DNA from: Kuschelorhynchus macadamiae
Taxonomy: Eukaryota; Arthropoda; Insecta; Coleoptera; Curculionidae
Length of the DNA: 64,000 nucleotides
Direction: 5' to 3'
Assembly: GCA_030620095.1 (NCBI GenBank)
Contig: JAUTXW010003385.1
Location: 124,001 to 188,000 of the forward strand
Of this stretch, positions 12,560 to 24,327 are shown one piece after another (within the stretch, counting starts at the first letter, position 1; the number at the start of each line of letters is the position of its first letter). The notes beneath the pieces are model-generated. The model had not been told where the DNA came from and searched no databases. It was given only the letters and a program-made list of their open reading frames with translations. The position numbers and the translations under genes are program-made.

Positions 12560-14258
12560 GTAATCTTGAAAAAAACACCAGGTTTTTACAAATTTTAGGA
12601 ACGTTTAGATGTCCAGAAACATGTTTTCTTAATTTCGTCGATCTGTCTGTCTATCACTGTATCGGCCTGTTCGCGGCATGGCTAAAAAACTACTAAAAAT
12701 ATGGGGATGATTTTGGTAAAAATCCAATATGATAAAAAAATGGCGGCCTAGGGAAACGTAAAAAAAATATTACTGAAAAACTGATTATCCAGTTTACCTG
12801 AAATTTTACACAAACATCTAGTATTAAGCAGTAATCAACTGTCGAAATTAAAGTATTTAAAAAACTACTTATTACATTGATTTCAATTATTTGCCAGAAT
12901 TAAGTGTGATATATTGATGAACTAGTAAAAATCCACTATGACGAAATAAAATGGTGGTCCAGTGAAATGTTACAAAAAATATTACTAAAAACTACTAATA
13001 TCATTTACCTGAAATTTAGCACAAAAATGAAGTATTATGCAGGAATTAACTGATAAAATTTTGGTTCGAATTCAGGATGGCGCAACAAAATGGTGGCCAA
13101 TTAAATATTTGTAATCGTGAAAAAATCACCCCCAAGATTTTACATACCTTCGCATTTTAACGTTTCTAGACGATATAACACGTTTTCTCAATTCCCTAAG
13201 TCAGTCTGTCGGTCTGTCTGTCTGTCAGTTCGCCGCATAGCTAAAGAACTACCCAACTTAAAAATTTTAGTCAAAAATTAGGGGTCTTATGTAAATGACC
13301 CGGTTATATTTTGGTAAATATGCAGTTTGTGGAAATGGTAAAAAATTATTACTAAAAGTGTTACATAAAAATAAACTGGTATATTTTACTACGAATCCAA
13401 TATGGCTGCCTAATTAAATATTTACAAAATCAGACTGAAAAACTAATTAGATTTGTTTCAAATTTTGTTTAAGCATTAAATGTGATACAAAGATAAACTA
13501 GTAAAATTGTAGTACGAATTCAGAATGGTGGAACAAAATAGCGACCAAACAAAATGTTTAAAAAATCAGCCTAAAAGAATTTTTTTATACAATTACAAAT
13601 TTTGCTCATGACAGAACAAAATGGCTGGATCTTAAAAAAATCAGTGTAAAAACTACTTATACAATTTATTTTCAATTATGCCCCAAAATCTAGTGTGGCA
13701 TAGATAGAAACTTGTCGAATATTCATACGAACAAATGGCGCCCTAAAAAATGTTTAAAACTTTTCTTTCAAAAGTTTAGAATATAGTACTCTGCTATTTA
13801 ATAAGTAAACAGAAATTTAAATTTTTGTACTACACATCATCTATGTACATACAAAAAAAATCAAACCATTTTTATTACCAAGATCGTTTTTTTTTCGTTT
13901 TTACTTTCCTCTTAAAGGGCAATACTGTAATAGTAAAAAATTACCCTTCGAGATTTTTTCAGCTCTTTAGGTTTCAGGGTCCCTAGATGCCGAAAAACAT
14001 GTTATCTTAATTCCGTCAATCTCTCTGCCTGTCGGTCTTTCTGTTCGGCAAAGATGAAAAACTACCATACGATTGACTTCAAATTTTGGTCAAAAATTGA
14101 GGGTCATAGGGAACGACCCGGTAAGATTTTGGTAAAAGTCCAATATGGCGAAACAAAACGACGGCCTAATGAAATGTTAAAAGAATTATAACTAAAAAAA
14201 CTACTATCTGATTTACCTCAAATTTTGCACAAAAATCTAGTATTATGTGGAGTCCAAG
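12560..14258 (+). repeat. Degenerate modular repeat, left part
   Basis: Recurrent words include 'aaaaactac', 'gatttcaaattttg', 'ggtaaaaatccaatatggcg' and 'acaaaatggcggcc'. They recur at irregular spacings near 150 bp. Three head blocks with the TCTGTC/GGTCTG words start near 12560, 13110 and 13917. The order of words is conserved between modules. No ORF is conserved. It looks like old tandem or segmental copies of one noncoding family, interrupted by the hAT at 14259. Confidence 0.7.
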
Positions 14259-15587
14259 CAGTGGCGGCTCTTCCATAGGGTTATTTGGTCAATGACCCCC
14301 CCAAAAATATTTCAGAAAATAAATTATTCGTTTGACCGTCCCTCCTAATAGTTGGACTAAAACGCGAACCTTGGGAAAAGTTAAATACGCTACACTATTA
14401 ACCGCGCGCATTCGAATAGTCTTGTTGCGTTCCTTAGGCATAATAAAATAACCTGTACTAAGCTAGGCTGGGCAGTCCGAATTGCCCTGATTACCTTAAA
14501 GCTTGACGGAAGTAACCGAAGATGATAGCAAATGGAATATGAAATCGCGATCAGCCGTTCTCTTCTCATAATTCGCTCGATCAGTCGCGGCATCAAGTCG
14601 GCATGCGGAAGTTCAGTTGTTCAGAGGTCGCGCGGTCGATATTGTTTCGGACGTTTTTAATCGATGAAAAAATTGATTTATATACTGTTTTTTGTAATAT
14701 ATATTTTTTTATTTTTATGATACATGTGTGAGTTGGTAAATATACGGGAAATAAAATGTTGGTAGTGACTAGTGCAAAAAAATAAACAACTAAAAAGTGC
14801 TTACGAACTTAATTTTGCAAAAATAACCAATTTCCAGGTGGTCTATGTTTGAGTTGTGAATGTAGATGAAATAAAATGTCGGTAGTGCAAAAAATTAAAT
14901 AATTAAAGAGTACTAACGAACTTAATTTTGAGAAAATAACCGAATTCAAGGTAAGTGGTCGCAATTTGCCAAAACTTAGTATACGACAAACTAGTAAAGA
15001 CAAAAATAAAGAGGTTGATCGAAACTTTCGCAAAAGTATATAAGATTTAGCTAACTGGATATGTGGTTGTGAGGTCTCTAACTCATTTTACTGTTATGTT
15101 TGTTTGTTGTTTTCTAAGGACTCGTCGGACTCATTATGGTGCAAAACCAGCGTTAAAGACTTAAAACACTTAAAAGATAAAATAAAAAAACATGCGTTTT
15201 CTGCAGATCACATGAAATGTTCGGTGAACTCAGCTAGACAAAGCTTATAGAAAATCCCTTAGAGATTTTAATAAAAATGTATCAAAAAATCGTTATATTT
15301 TAAACAAAATTATAGATTGTGTAAAATTTTGTGGGACATTCGAGCTGTTGAGGAGCCAAGATAGACTATCCGCTTTAAAAATGTTAAGTTTATAAAAGGA
15401 ATGTGCGTGCAATTTTAACGAACGTGTCATTCAGCATTTTTCCAATTCTAAAGAACGAAGAGTAGACTTGAACTTCAAGAGAATTTAAAGCTCAAATTAA
15501 AGATAAGATATTTATTTTTATTTTAAGTATGTATATTTTTAAATTTGTTATTGATCTCCCAATATAATTCACCACGAGCCGCCACTG
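14259..15587 (+). mobile_element. Deletion derivative of a ZMYM-type hAT transposon
   Basis: Perfect 12-bp TIRs: CAGTGGCGGCTC at 14259-14270 and its inverse GAGCCGCCACTG at 15576-15587. The flanking 8-bp duplication is AGTCCAAG (14251-14258) against AATCCAAG (15588-15595), one mismatch. Only the N-terminal third of a transposase remains inside. It inserted into the modular repeat, which continues on both sides. Confidence 0.92.
14950..15390 (+). pseudogene. hAT transposase N-terminal remnant
   Basis: Forward-frame pieces read QTSKDKNKEVDRNFRKSI, then NWICGCEVSNSFYCYVCLLF (the TTF-type zinc-finger region, about 15050-15110), then KHLKDKIKKHAFSADHMKCS. A stop follows near 15248. Further on, NRYILNKIIDCVKFCGTFEL lies near 15284-15345. 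These are the first domains of ZMYM1/hAT transposases in the correct order. The catalytic core and dimerisation domain are absent. The element could only be mobilised by an enzyme supplied from elsewhere. Confidence 0.8.
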
Positions 15588-16291
15588 AATCCAAGATAGC
15601 GAAACAAAATGGCGGCTTCATAAAATATTTAAAAACTACTTAGTGGATTGATTTCAAATTTCATACAATAATTAAATATCGGATGGAAACGATCTGGTAA
15701 AATCGTACGAATTCAAGAGCTCTGTCTGTCGGTCTGTCTATCTTTCAATTGGCGGCATAGCTTAAAATCTACTTACCCAATTGACACCAGATTTTAGTCA
15801 AACATTAGGGGTCATATGGGGATGATCTAGTAATATTTTGGTAAAAATCTAGTATGGCGAATCCCGGCCTAGTGAAACGTTAAAAATTATTACCAAAAAG
15901 ACTAATTATCCAATTTCCCTTCGATTTTGGACAATAATCAAGGGTGAGATAGGAATGAACTGGTAATATTTTGGTATGAATCCAAGATTGCAAAACAAAA
16001 TATCGGCCTAATAAAATATTTAAAAAATCAGTCTCAAAAAATTACTTGTTAGATCAATTTCAAATGTTGTGTAAGCATTAAGTGTGATACAGAGTTAAAC
16101 TGATAAAGTTGTAGTACGAATTCAAATGTTTAAAAGATCAACGTAAGAAATATTCTTATTCATTGACTTTGCAAAAAAAAATTGAATATGATATAAGAAT
16201 AAACTGGTACGAATTCAACATGACGGAACAAAATGGCGGTGTGTCTCATTGTAAGAACTGCTTATTGAATGTATTTTAAATTATGCCCAAG
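15588..16291 (+). repeat. Degenerate modular repeat, right part
   Basis: The same family continues after the hAT insertion. A further head block with TCTGTCTGTCGGTCTGTC lies near 15720, then 'ggtaatattttggtaaaaatctagtatggcg' and 'caaaatggcggtgtg' type words. The second hAT copy (16292) interrupts it. Related words reappear at 24246-24320. Confidence 0.65.
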
Positions 16292-18816
16292 TAGGGGCGT
16301 GCAGTCCATGGAAGTAAGGGAAGCAGTGCTTCCCCAAAAACAAAATTACAAAACATCTTCTAAAATGTAATTTTTGAAATAGGAAACCATTAATTTAGTT
16401 TATATTAAAAATGCTAAAATATAATTTTAATTATCAAGCCCATAATAAATGCGGCCTTAACTCCGACCCAGCCACAATAGAATATCGAATAGAACCTATG
16501 CGGGCCTCTAGCTTCTCTGCAGCCAAGTCCTGTATGCTTGATTTGCTGTGAATCGAGCCAGAGGTTATTGAACTTTCCACCGGCTGTTTGCAATTTTTGC
16601 ATTTTAGTTGCGTGCTTTAAGTGGGGGCGGAAGCTATCGTTGGAGTAGGTTATTTGTTTGAAGGGCTATCCGTGTGTTGTGTGATACGTACGTCGCGTCG
16701 CGGTCGTGTATGGTGCGATATGGAAGACAATAATACGGACGTGGATATGCAAATAACTTCGGATGTCGGTTATAACGTTGAAAATGTTGGGAGAATTTAG
16801 TAAGAAGAGTGTGTGTGAATGTGTGGTGTGTGTCTTAATAATAAAGGGATTTTCAACATTTAAACTTCGCTGATAAGCTTCAAATAATTTCCAAAGGAAG
16901 GGCAAAACGGCCTATGAAAAATTTAATCACAAAAATGAAAAACTGTATTAGACATTTTTATCCGTAAAAACAATATGAACAATTTAAATGGCTAACAGGG
17001 TGTGAAAATATAAGTAAATTATTTTGTTGGCTATGTTTACTTTCTGAAAATGAAAAAGGTCTCTGGAATAAAACTGGTTTTTTCCCATTTAAACAATTTC
17101 CATAAAGCTGTAAAAAGACACATTATGTCCAAAGCGCATTTACAGGCCGTCATAAAAGAAAAAGTTTTCGGCAAAACGAGAATTGCACAGGCCCTTAATA
17201 AACAGTTGGAAATTAGTCACCGCCAACACAATGAACTAGTCGATAAAAATAGACAAATATTAAGAAGACTTATCGATGTTGTTTGTTTTCTCGCACATCA
17301 CGAATTGGGATTTAGAGGTCATGACGAAACAGGGGTTTCTTCAAATAGAGGAAATTTTCAAGATTTACTTAGTTTAAAGGCTAAATATGATGATTGTTTA
17401 AAAAATCATTTAGAGCAGTCTAGCGTTTTTCGCAGAACGTCGAATCGAATCCAGAATGATTTAATTTCCGCTTTTGCAACCATTATTCTAAAAAGAATTA
17501 AGCAGGAGATTGACGAGACGCGGTTCATTGCTATTGTTCTGGACGCAACAACTGATATCACTAATTTTAGCCAATTATCTATAGTAATACGCTACGTTAA
17601 AACAGATGGAAGTATTCAGGAGCGATTTTTAGGTTTTAAGAATGTGTCCGAAAATCGTACAGCAGATGCATTATATATCGTAGTTTATAAGGTTACTAAA
17701 GTCCATTGTTTTGCTCATAAATTAAATTTATTTTATCCCAGTCCATCAATCACATTAAATAGTGTAAAGTATTTTTCGTTACTTTCAGTGGCATGGCTGT
17801 TTTTCTTCCAAGTCAACAAAACGTACACAAGCTTTGGACTTCATTGTCCACAAACGATTGCCCAAAGTAGCTCCTACTAGGTAGAACTATAACGGAAGAC
17901 TTGTGTTAACAGTATCTGAAAATCGTGAATCACTGATTGAACTATTTTAGAATATAATAGAAAATAATGGAACGTGGGACCCAGAAGCAATAAATAGTTC
18001 GACGAGGTTTTTGGACTGTTTGAAACGAGATTTTAATTTTAATTATTTGTTGAACATATTTTCAGAAATATTTTCATTCTCGGACAATGTTTTTAATATA
18101 TTACAAACTAAAACAAATGATATTGCTTTTCGCTTAAAAAAGTGGATCATTTTAAGTCCATGTTAAGCCAAAAAAGAGATGTTTTTGACCTATTTTGGGA
18201 GAAAACGATGACGTTAAATGTAGAGCCACAAGCCAAGCGTCTTCGAACAGACAAGGTGGGAGATGAGCAACAAATAAACTATAGATTTAACGGTTTAAAC
18301 GATTTTAAATTCCTCGAGCTCTGCAATTTTGATGCATTTAAAGGAAAAACTTTTCCAGAAGATGCGTTTAAATCTCTTCTTTTTCATTATGGTTCTTCGA
18401 CCGAGTGTTACTGCGATCTGAACTAAAAGTGATTTACCAAACTGATGACATTAGCGCAAAAAATAACGCTAAGGAACTAATGCAATTTTTAAAAGACAAG
18501 GAGCTGGAAGATTCCTACACCGAAGTGTCGGAATTGTGTGAATTAGTAATGACAATACCTGCCACAAGTTCATCACTAGAACGCGCTTAAACGTATAAAA
18601 ATTTTTTGAAAAATTCGACGGGGCAGGAGAGACTTTCGCATATATCGCTGTTGTCCATTAAAAATAAACTTCTCCAAAATTTGTCGGAGCCTCGACGTTT
18701 TTATGATGACGTCATTGACGAATTTGCAAAAAATGTTCGAAGAATTGAATTACATTACAAATAGGTAACTTTCTAAAAATTGCTTCCCTTTCTAAAAATT
18801 TCACCGCACGCCCCTG
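16292..18816 (+). mobile_element. hAT transposon copy B (ZMYM/TTF-type)
   Basis: Starts TAGGGGCGTGCAGTCCATGG and ends CACCGCACGCCCCTG, the same TIRs as copy A with one terminal change. The flanks TGCCCAAG and TTCAACAG do not form a convincing 8-bp duplication, so this copy is older or rearranged. It is closely similar to copy A along its length, but the internal deletions differ. Confidence 0.88.
16720..18764 (+). pseudogene. hAT (ZMYM1-like) transposase copy B, broken
   Basis: Begins MEDNNTDVDM at 16720 like copy A. Frame breaks occur near 16795 and 16860. A longer open stretch at 17050-17880 contains NRQILRRLIDVVCFLAHHEL and the catalytic IVLDATTDITNFSQL (about 17534-17580), which copy A has lost. 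About 165 bp is missing at 17700, removing the SYDGAAVMAG region that copy A keeps. C-terminal parts at 18142-18590 include LVMTIPATSSSLERA, then a stop where the dimerisation helix should continue. The final codons end at 18764. Neither copy makes an intact enzyme. Confidence 0.88.
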
Positions 18817-19198
18817 TTCAACAGCAATGACAGGAGACATTTTTATAACCGCAGTTATCGCTAATCTTAAGGCTTTCTAGAAGAAATCTGCCTTACGTCG
18901 TTTTTCAAATGAACACAGATGATTTTTTTGCAAATAAATACAAAGATCTCAGTGATTTATGCACTGGACATACGCCAGTTGTTCGAGATAAAATCTTTCA
19001 ATAATTCTTTAAAAACCTTCCCCATGAGTAAAATGAATTTGTTCCTGTTTTTTCTCGCAGTATTTTTAGTTTTTCTTGTAAAAATGAGATTTTTCTATTT
19101 GTTTTAATCAGAATAAGATGTTTTTTTACAATAGTATTTAAGATGTAATACCATTCTTATTATATTAGAAATCCTAGGTTATTTACAATACTATGACT

Positions 19199-19204
<6 letters not shown>
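18817..19204. other. No gene recognised
   Basis: AT-rich spacer between hAT copy B and a (TA)n tract. Confidence 0.5.

Positions 19205-19272
<68 letters not shown>
19205..19272. repeat. (TA)n microsatellite, transposon target
   Basis: About 68 bp of TA dinucleotides. The DD41D element at 19273 starts immediately after it, and its other end at 21956 is followed by further TATATATATA. The element therefore inserted inside the tract. Confidence 0.97.
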
Positions 19273-19273
<1 letters not shown>

Positions 19274-21956
19274 CAGGGTGTTTCTTGATTGAGTGTCAAT
19301 ATTTAAGGAGGTGATTTTTGGGTCCATTTTAAGAAGAAAACTTCATATAAACATATGTTCTAAACGGTGTGAATTTTGAGATACAGGGTGTTAAACTTTC
19401 AATAATTTCATAATTTTTCGATAATATCTCGAATACCACTCTAGAAATTTGGTATAGAGGTACTATGCATCTAGTGGAATTTTTTGATGCAGAACATTTT
19501 TTTTTAATTTCCACCAGTGGCGTCGGTACGGAATCCGACCTGCATATTTTCACAGACATTGATGGTACGCCACTGATTTTTTTTAAATAAAAATTATTTT
19601 TGAAATTCCCATTCATTTTTGAGCAAGTTTGATCTCTTGGTAATTTTGAGTTGAACACCAATCGCCATGGCATGCAAGGAAATTTTTTTTTTGACTGAAA
19701 TTCAAGAAATCAAATTTGCTTATGAATAACTAATACCCAAAGATTTCAAAATTATTATTTGAGCTTATAATTTTTTAACACGAAACTATAAAATACTATT
19801 AGTTCATCAATAAAGAAAGATTACTAATAATAATTATTATTGTAGTAGGCTTTGGCTGTCAGAATTAATACTTCTCTTGTAACTTAATTTGACAGTTCAG
19901 CTTTCAGATTCAGTCGGGTTTAATTAATTTTGTGTTCTAAATATCTGATATATCTGAGAAAAGAAATGGTTGAGTTTACCAATGAAGAGTTGGCAGACAT
20001 GCATTACATGTATGGTTTGGCTGATGGCAGTTCACCGGAAGCTAGGCGATTATATCAAGAGCGCTTTCCTGGTAGAGTCATATCAGATAGGCGAATATTT
20101 GCAAATGTGCATAGAAGGTTGACTGAAACAGGTACATTCAAGCCAAATAATCAATTAAAAAGGGCCTATCGGACTGTAAGAACTCCAGAAATTGAAGAGG
20201 CAGTATTAAATTCCATAGATGAAAATCCTGAACTGAGTACTAGGAAAATTGGAATTAACCTAAATATTTCGCACATCCTAGTTTGGAGAATTCTACATGA
20301 TTTTTTTTATACCCATATCACATTCAACGAGTGCAAGCCTTACTTCCCCGAGATCTTCCTTTCCGAGTTAATTTTTGTGAATGGTTTTTGGAAAAAATTG
20401 CGCGTAATCCCTTATTTGATCGCGAAATAATGTTCACAGATGAAGCGAACTTCTCCAAGAACGCTATCAGAAACTTCCACAATAATCATATCTGGGCCGA
20501 CGAGAACCCCCATGCCATTGTAGAACATCATCATCAAGAGCAATTTTCAATAAATGTTTGGGCTGGCATTATCGAAAATCGCCTAATTGGACCTATTTTC
20601 CTCCCAGAAAGACTACATGGCCATAATTATCGCCGGTTTCTTGAGAACGATTTGCCGATATTGTTAGAAGATATACCAATTCTGATTAGAAACAGAATGT
20701 GGTTCATGCACGATGGCGCGCCCGCTCACTTTAGTATTGAAGCCAGAGAATATTTGAACCGCACATTTAACAACAGATGGGTAGGTCGTGGCGGACCCCA
20801 ACCATGGCCCCCTAGGTCCCCAGACCTAAATAGTTTGGATTTTTTTCTATGGGGACATCTTAAATCTTTAGTTTACCGCACCCCAGTAAACACTGTAGAG
20901 GAGCTGAAGGATCGTATAAGAGATTCTTGCGATATTATCAGAAACACCGAGGGTATCCTTCAAAGAGTTCGCGACAACATGAGGAAAAGGGCTGAAGCGT
21001 GTATTCTCCAAGGTGGTGGGCATTTTCAACAACTTATCTAATTTTTTTTTCTATTTTGTTTCACAAAGTGTGCTGTCAATTTGTTAAAACCTAATTATTT
21101 TTGTTGAAATTATTAATTATGTACCTAGTTGTATTAGTATAGTTTTGTAAATAACTTGTTATTGTTGAAGAATGTCATATTATTTTAATAAAATTTATAA
21201 AAAGTATTTATGAAGGAACAGACTTCTGAAAAACATTGACATGGTGGTCCTAGATTGGTGGCTGAAGACTACATACTATTATCTACAAATATCTCTCACT
21301 AAGATAAAGCGATTTCTGATTTTAATAAGAATGGACATAGTAATTACTTTCACGCCACTGATTTTTCTAAAATAAAGCATTTTTATTGATTCATTTGTTT
21401 GTTTTTGAAAACTTTTAGTATTTATTTTCGACAAGATTTGATTTCTTGAGTTTAATACAATAATATTCCTCTGCATGCATGGTGATATCCGTCTTATGAC
21501 CAAGATTGTTTGGACTATGCAGAGAAACGGTTTTTATTTTTTAAAACGAAAACCGTGCGTCCAACACAAAATTACCAAGGATCAAACTTGCTCAAAAATG
21601 AATGGGAATTTCAAAAATAATTTTTATTTAAAAAAAATCAGTGGCGTACCATCAATGTCTGGGAAAATATGCAGGTCGGATTCCGTACGGACGCCACTGG
21701 TGGAAATTAAAAAAATGTTCTACATCAAAAAATTCCACTAGATGCATAGTACCTCTATACCAAATTTCATTACAATATCTAGAGTGGTATTCGAGATATT
21801 ATCGAAAAATTATGAAATTATTGAAAGTTTAACACCCTGTATCTCAAAATTTACACCGTCTAAGACATATGTTTATATGAAGTTTTCTTCTTAAAATGGA
21901 CCCTTCACTTAAACTCACCTTCTTAAATATTGACACTCAATTAAGAAACACCCTGT
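19273..21956 (+). mobile_element. DD41D mariner-group transposon with about 390-bp TIRs
   Basis: The outermost 41 bp (19273-19313 and 21916-21956, inverted) start ACAGGGTGTTTCTT and differ at only two sites. Inverted similarity continues inward to about 19660 and 21560, so the TIRs are roughly 390 bp. That is long for this superfamily. TA dinucleotides flank both ends. A transposase gene lies between the arms. Only one frame break was seen, so this is the best-preserved mariner-group copy here. Confidence 0.93.
19966..21041 (+). pseudogene. DD41D transposase, one homopolymer frameshift
   Basis: The start is taken at ATG 19966 (MVEFTNEELADMHYMYGLAD). The N-terminal half is a helix-turn-helix region of the DUF4817 type common in insect transposases. 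The frame shifts inside eight consecutive T at 20301-20308 and then resumes as YPYHIQRVQALLPRDLPF. Catalytic motifs: MFTDEANFSKNAIRNFHN (first Asp, about 20430), WFMHDGAPAHFS (second Asp) and SPDLNSLDFFLWGHLKS (third Asp). I count 41 residues between the last two. The C-terminus is EACILQGGGHFQQLI. Total length would be about 358 aa, normal for the family. The single break lies in a homopolymer, so a sequencing error is possible. Confidence 0.88.
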
Positions 21957-22189
21957 ATATATATATTAGTAGGCGTGACTGAGGTAATAATGAAATTTAA
22001 ATCTGAGAAAGGGAGTATGTCCATCTAAGGACGTTTCTGCTTAGTTCTGCTGGGATTTTCTGAGTCTCACTCTTATATAGTAAAACTACATGTATTTACC
22101 TACGTTAGTAAACTAGTACCACATTAACAGCTTTTAAATCTATGGAAAATTTAAATAATATATATGGTACTTTTCCTTTAAATAGCTCT
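21957..22189. other. No gene recognised
   Basis: Short AT-rich spacer between the mariner-group and Penelope-like elements. Confidence 0.5.
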
Positions 22190-22206
22190 CCTGCACAATT
22201 TAGTAT

Positions 22207-23569
22207 TTGGAGACAAACCACCCCATTCGCCCTGTTGTCTCGTTTATCAATTCACCAGCCTATTTCCTTACGAATTGGTTGAATAATGTGCTGAAAACCG
22301 TGTTGCATGTAGACTTTAAATATAGCATCAAAAATTCAGTAGAACTTGTCAATAGATTAAAAGGGTTAACACTGCCTTCCAACTATATTCTAGTTTCATT
22401 TGATGTAGTTAATCTCTTTCCAAGCATCCCTAGACTTCAAAGCTTCAACATTGTCGAACATTTGTTAAAAAACTCTCCTAATCTGACAAAATAGCAAACT
22501 TCTTGTCTCTCTCTTCTCTCCTCAACAAACTATACAAACAAGTGGATGGTCTCCCGATGGGATCTTCACTATCACCCTTAGTTGCAAAAGTCTTTATGAA
22601 TTTCCTAGAAAACAAATTATTCAATTCCAGTCACCCCCTGGTCAAGAAGGTAGGCTTTTGGTTTAGGTACGTGGACGATACATTAGTTGGATGGTGCGAA
22701 AACATGTCCGGGCTAAATTCCTGTTTTGAATACCTCAACGGACTCCACCCTAACATCAAATTCACCATGGAGGTAGAACAGCAACAAAAAATTAATTTCC
22801 TAAACCTTACTCTAGAAAGAATGCCTCAAAATATCGATTTTAAAATATATAGAAAGTCCACACAAACAGATCACATGATTCCCTGGGATTCATGTCATCA
22901 CATATCACATAAACTAGTTGCACTCAACAGTATGTTTCATCGGCTTTTCTCAATTCTCCTAAAAGAAGAGAATTTCATTTTGGAAAAAAACATAATCCAT
23001 CAAATGGCTGCAAAGTATGGTTTTCCAAAACACACATAGTCAACAATATATTCAAAAAGAAACAAAGACAAAATCTTTGTCATAACTCTTATATAAAATT
23101 TATTCGTCAAGAAAAACTAACCGCGAAACACTTCGTTTCCATACCATTTCATATTTTCGTCTGCTACAAATCAGTAAACACTATTGCCAGTTTTTTCTCA
23201 TCTTTAAAAGACAAAATACGTCCCCTAAATAAAAGCGGGGTTTATTTGCTTTCTTGCGATTCTTGTCCTGCTGAATATGTCGGCCAAACTGGTAGGTCCC
23301 TACAAGTACGTATCAAAGAACATCTCAGGTCTAACAGAATAGAAGGTGGTAATAAGTCTCCCTTTGGTACACATCTAAAAACTAATAAACATAATTTCGA
23401 AAAGGAAAAAAAACTCAAAATTATTACTTTCCATAGATAAGGGAAAAAAACTGGATATTCTTGAAAATATCGAGATAACACTTTCACAAGATCGCTCTCC
23501 CCTTAATTTAAATTATCAATTAGGCAACTCATGTCGCCAATACATCAGTGCCCTAAAACTATTTAAATA
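22207..23569 (+). pseudogene. Penelope RT + GIY-YIG endonuclease, broken
   Basis: 22207-22494 has RPVVSFINSPAYFLTNWL and YILVSFDVVNLFPSIP (RT motif A with the catalytic Asp). A frame change follows. 22503-23039 contains KQVDGLPMGSSLSPLVAKVF (motif B) and FRYVDDTLVGW (motif C, both Asp present). Another break follows. The GIY-YIG domain begins near 23233 with GVYLLSCDSCPAEYVGQTGR, followed by RIKEHLRS. The frame shifts at the A-run near 23445 and ends about 23569. Penelope elements use this pairing for target-primed integration. This copy is inactive because of at least three frame breaks. Confidence 0.87.
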
Positions 23570-23922
23570 ATTAATTACATTTTTATCGTTTTTGTACTGA
23601 ACACTCCAACTATTCTTCTTTCGTTAGTTTTATTTTACCTGCTCGTCCTTGACTCTGACCCGATTTGGCCAACATAAAAATATTAAATTAACTAAATTTT
23701 CATTCTTAATTTTTAGATTGGTTCCTAAAACCGTTTCCTCTGATGACAGTCGATATTAACGTGTGTTTTGAACAAATAAGAATAAGTAGTACAACGTATT
23801 TTTACATATTTTTCTTATGTCCTTTGTTATAGTTTTTATTTAAATATCTGTGGGACTGTTATGTGTAAACGATTATCTCATGTGAAAAGTTTTTTGTCCT
23901 GCTTCCTACAATCAGTTGTCCC

Positions 23923-23955
23923 CTGATGATGATCCGCTAGGATCGAAACGCGTAG
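23923..23955 (+). ncRNA. Hammerhead-ribozyme-like motif in PLE 3' region
   Basis: CTGATGA (23923-23929) is followed by one extra T, a 5-bp helix GATCC-GCTA-GGATC (23931-23944) and GAAACGCGTA (23945-23954). This gives the conserved CUGANGA / helix II / GAAA order. A1-U and C-G pairs could form a minimal helix III. Helix I is weak: only two clear pairs lie beside the core. Such motifs are known from Penelope 3' regions. Self-cleavage of this copy is doubtful because of the bulged T and short helix I. Confidence 0.45.
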
Positions 23956-23960
23956 GAATT

Positions 23961-24322
23961 AGATAAATAAAAATTTTACCACAAGAAGGCTGATTGGACT
24001 TTTACGTTCCTCGGTCCTCATTTTCATTTATAATGTCCCTTCTGGAGAGCAGATTTGGTTTTACTATTTTGGAGTTTACGCCTATTTGTCAGAGAAACGA
24101 CGATATGATACTAAATCGCTATGTGCGGAACTAAATCATTTCACTATTCCTAATAAAAGGAATGATTCATAACGAACGGGTAAAGGAAAATAACCGATTT
24201 TTTTTTAAATTAAAAACAAATGATATTTGAGTGAGATTCGGTTATTTATTACTTGTCTTTCAAAAGTTTAGAATATATGACCCTGCTTTTAACGGTAAAC
24301 AGAAATTTCAATTTTGCATTAC
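23961..24322. other. No gene; contains a scrap of the modular repeat
   Basis: 24246-24320 (TTTCAAAAGTTTAGAATAT, then AACAGAAATTTCAATTTT) resembles 13765-13835 of the modular repeat. The copia element inserted directly after it. Confidence 0.5.
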
Positions 24323-24327
24323 TTATC

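Larger units (their letters stand above)
22190..23960 (+). mobile_element. Penelope-like retroelement (PLE 1), 5'-truncated
   Basis: Contains a Penelope-type reverse transcriptase fused to a GIY-YIG endonuclease, with a 3' region ending in a hammerhead-like motif at 23923-23955. This order is diagnostic of endonuclease-bearing Penelope elements. The 5' part of the RT is absent. The 3' boundary is uncertain and may reach about 24000. Confidence 0.85.

Noticed and set aside
12560..16291. CRISPR-like or satellite array
   Set aside because: Units are degenerate, of uneven spacing and without unique spacers; this is a eukaryotic modular repeat.
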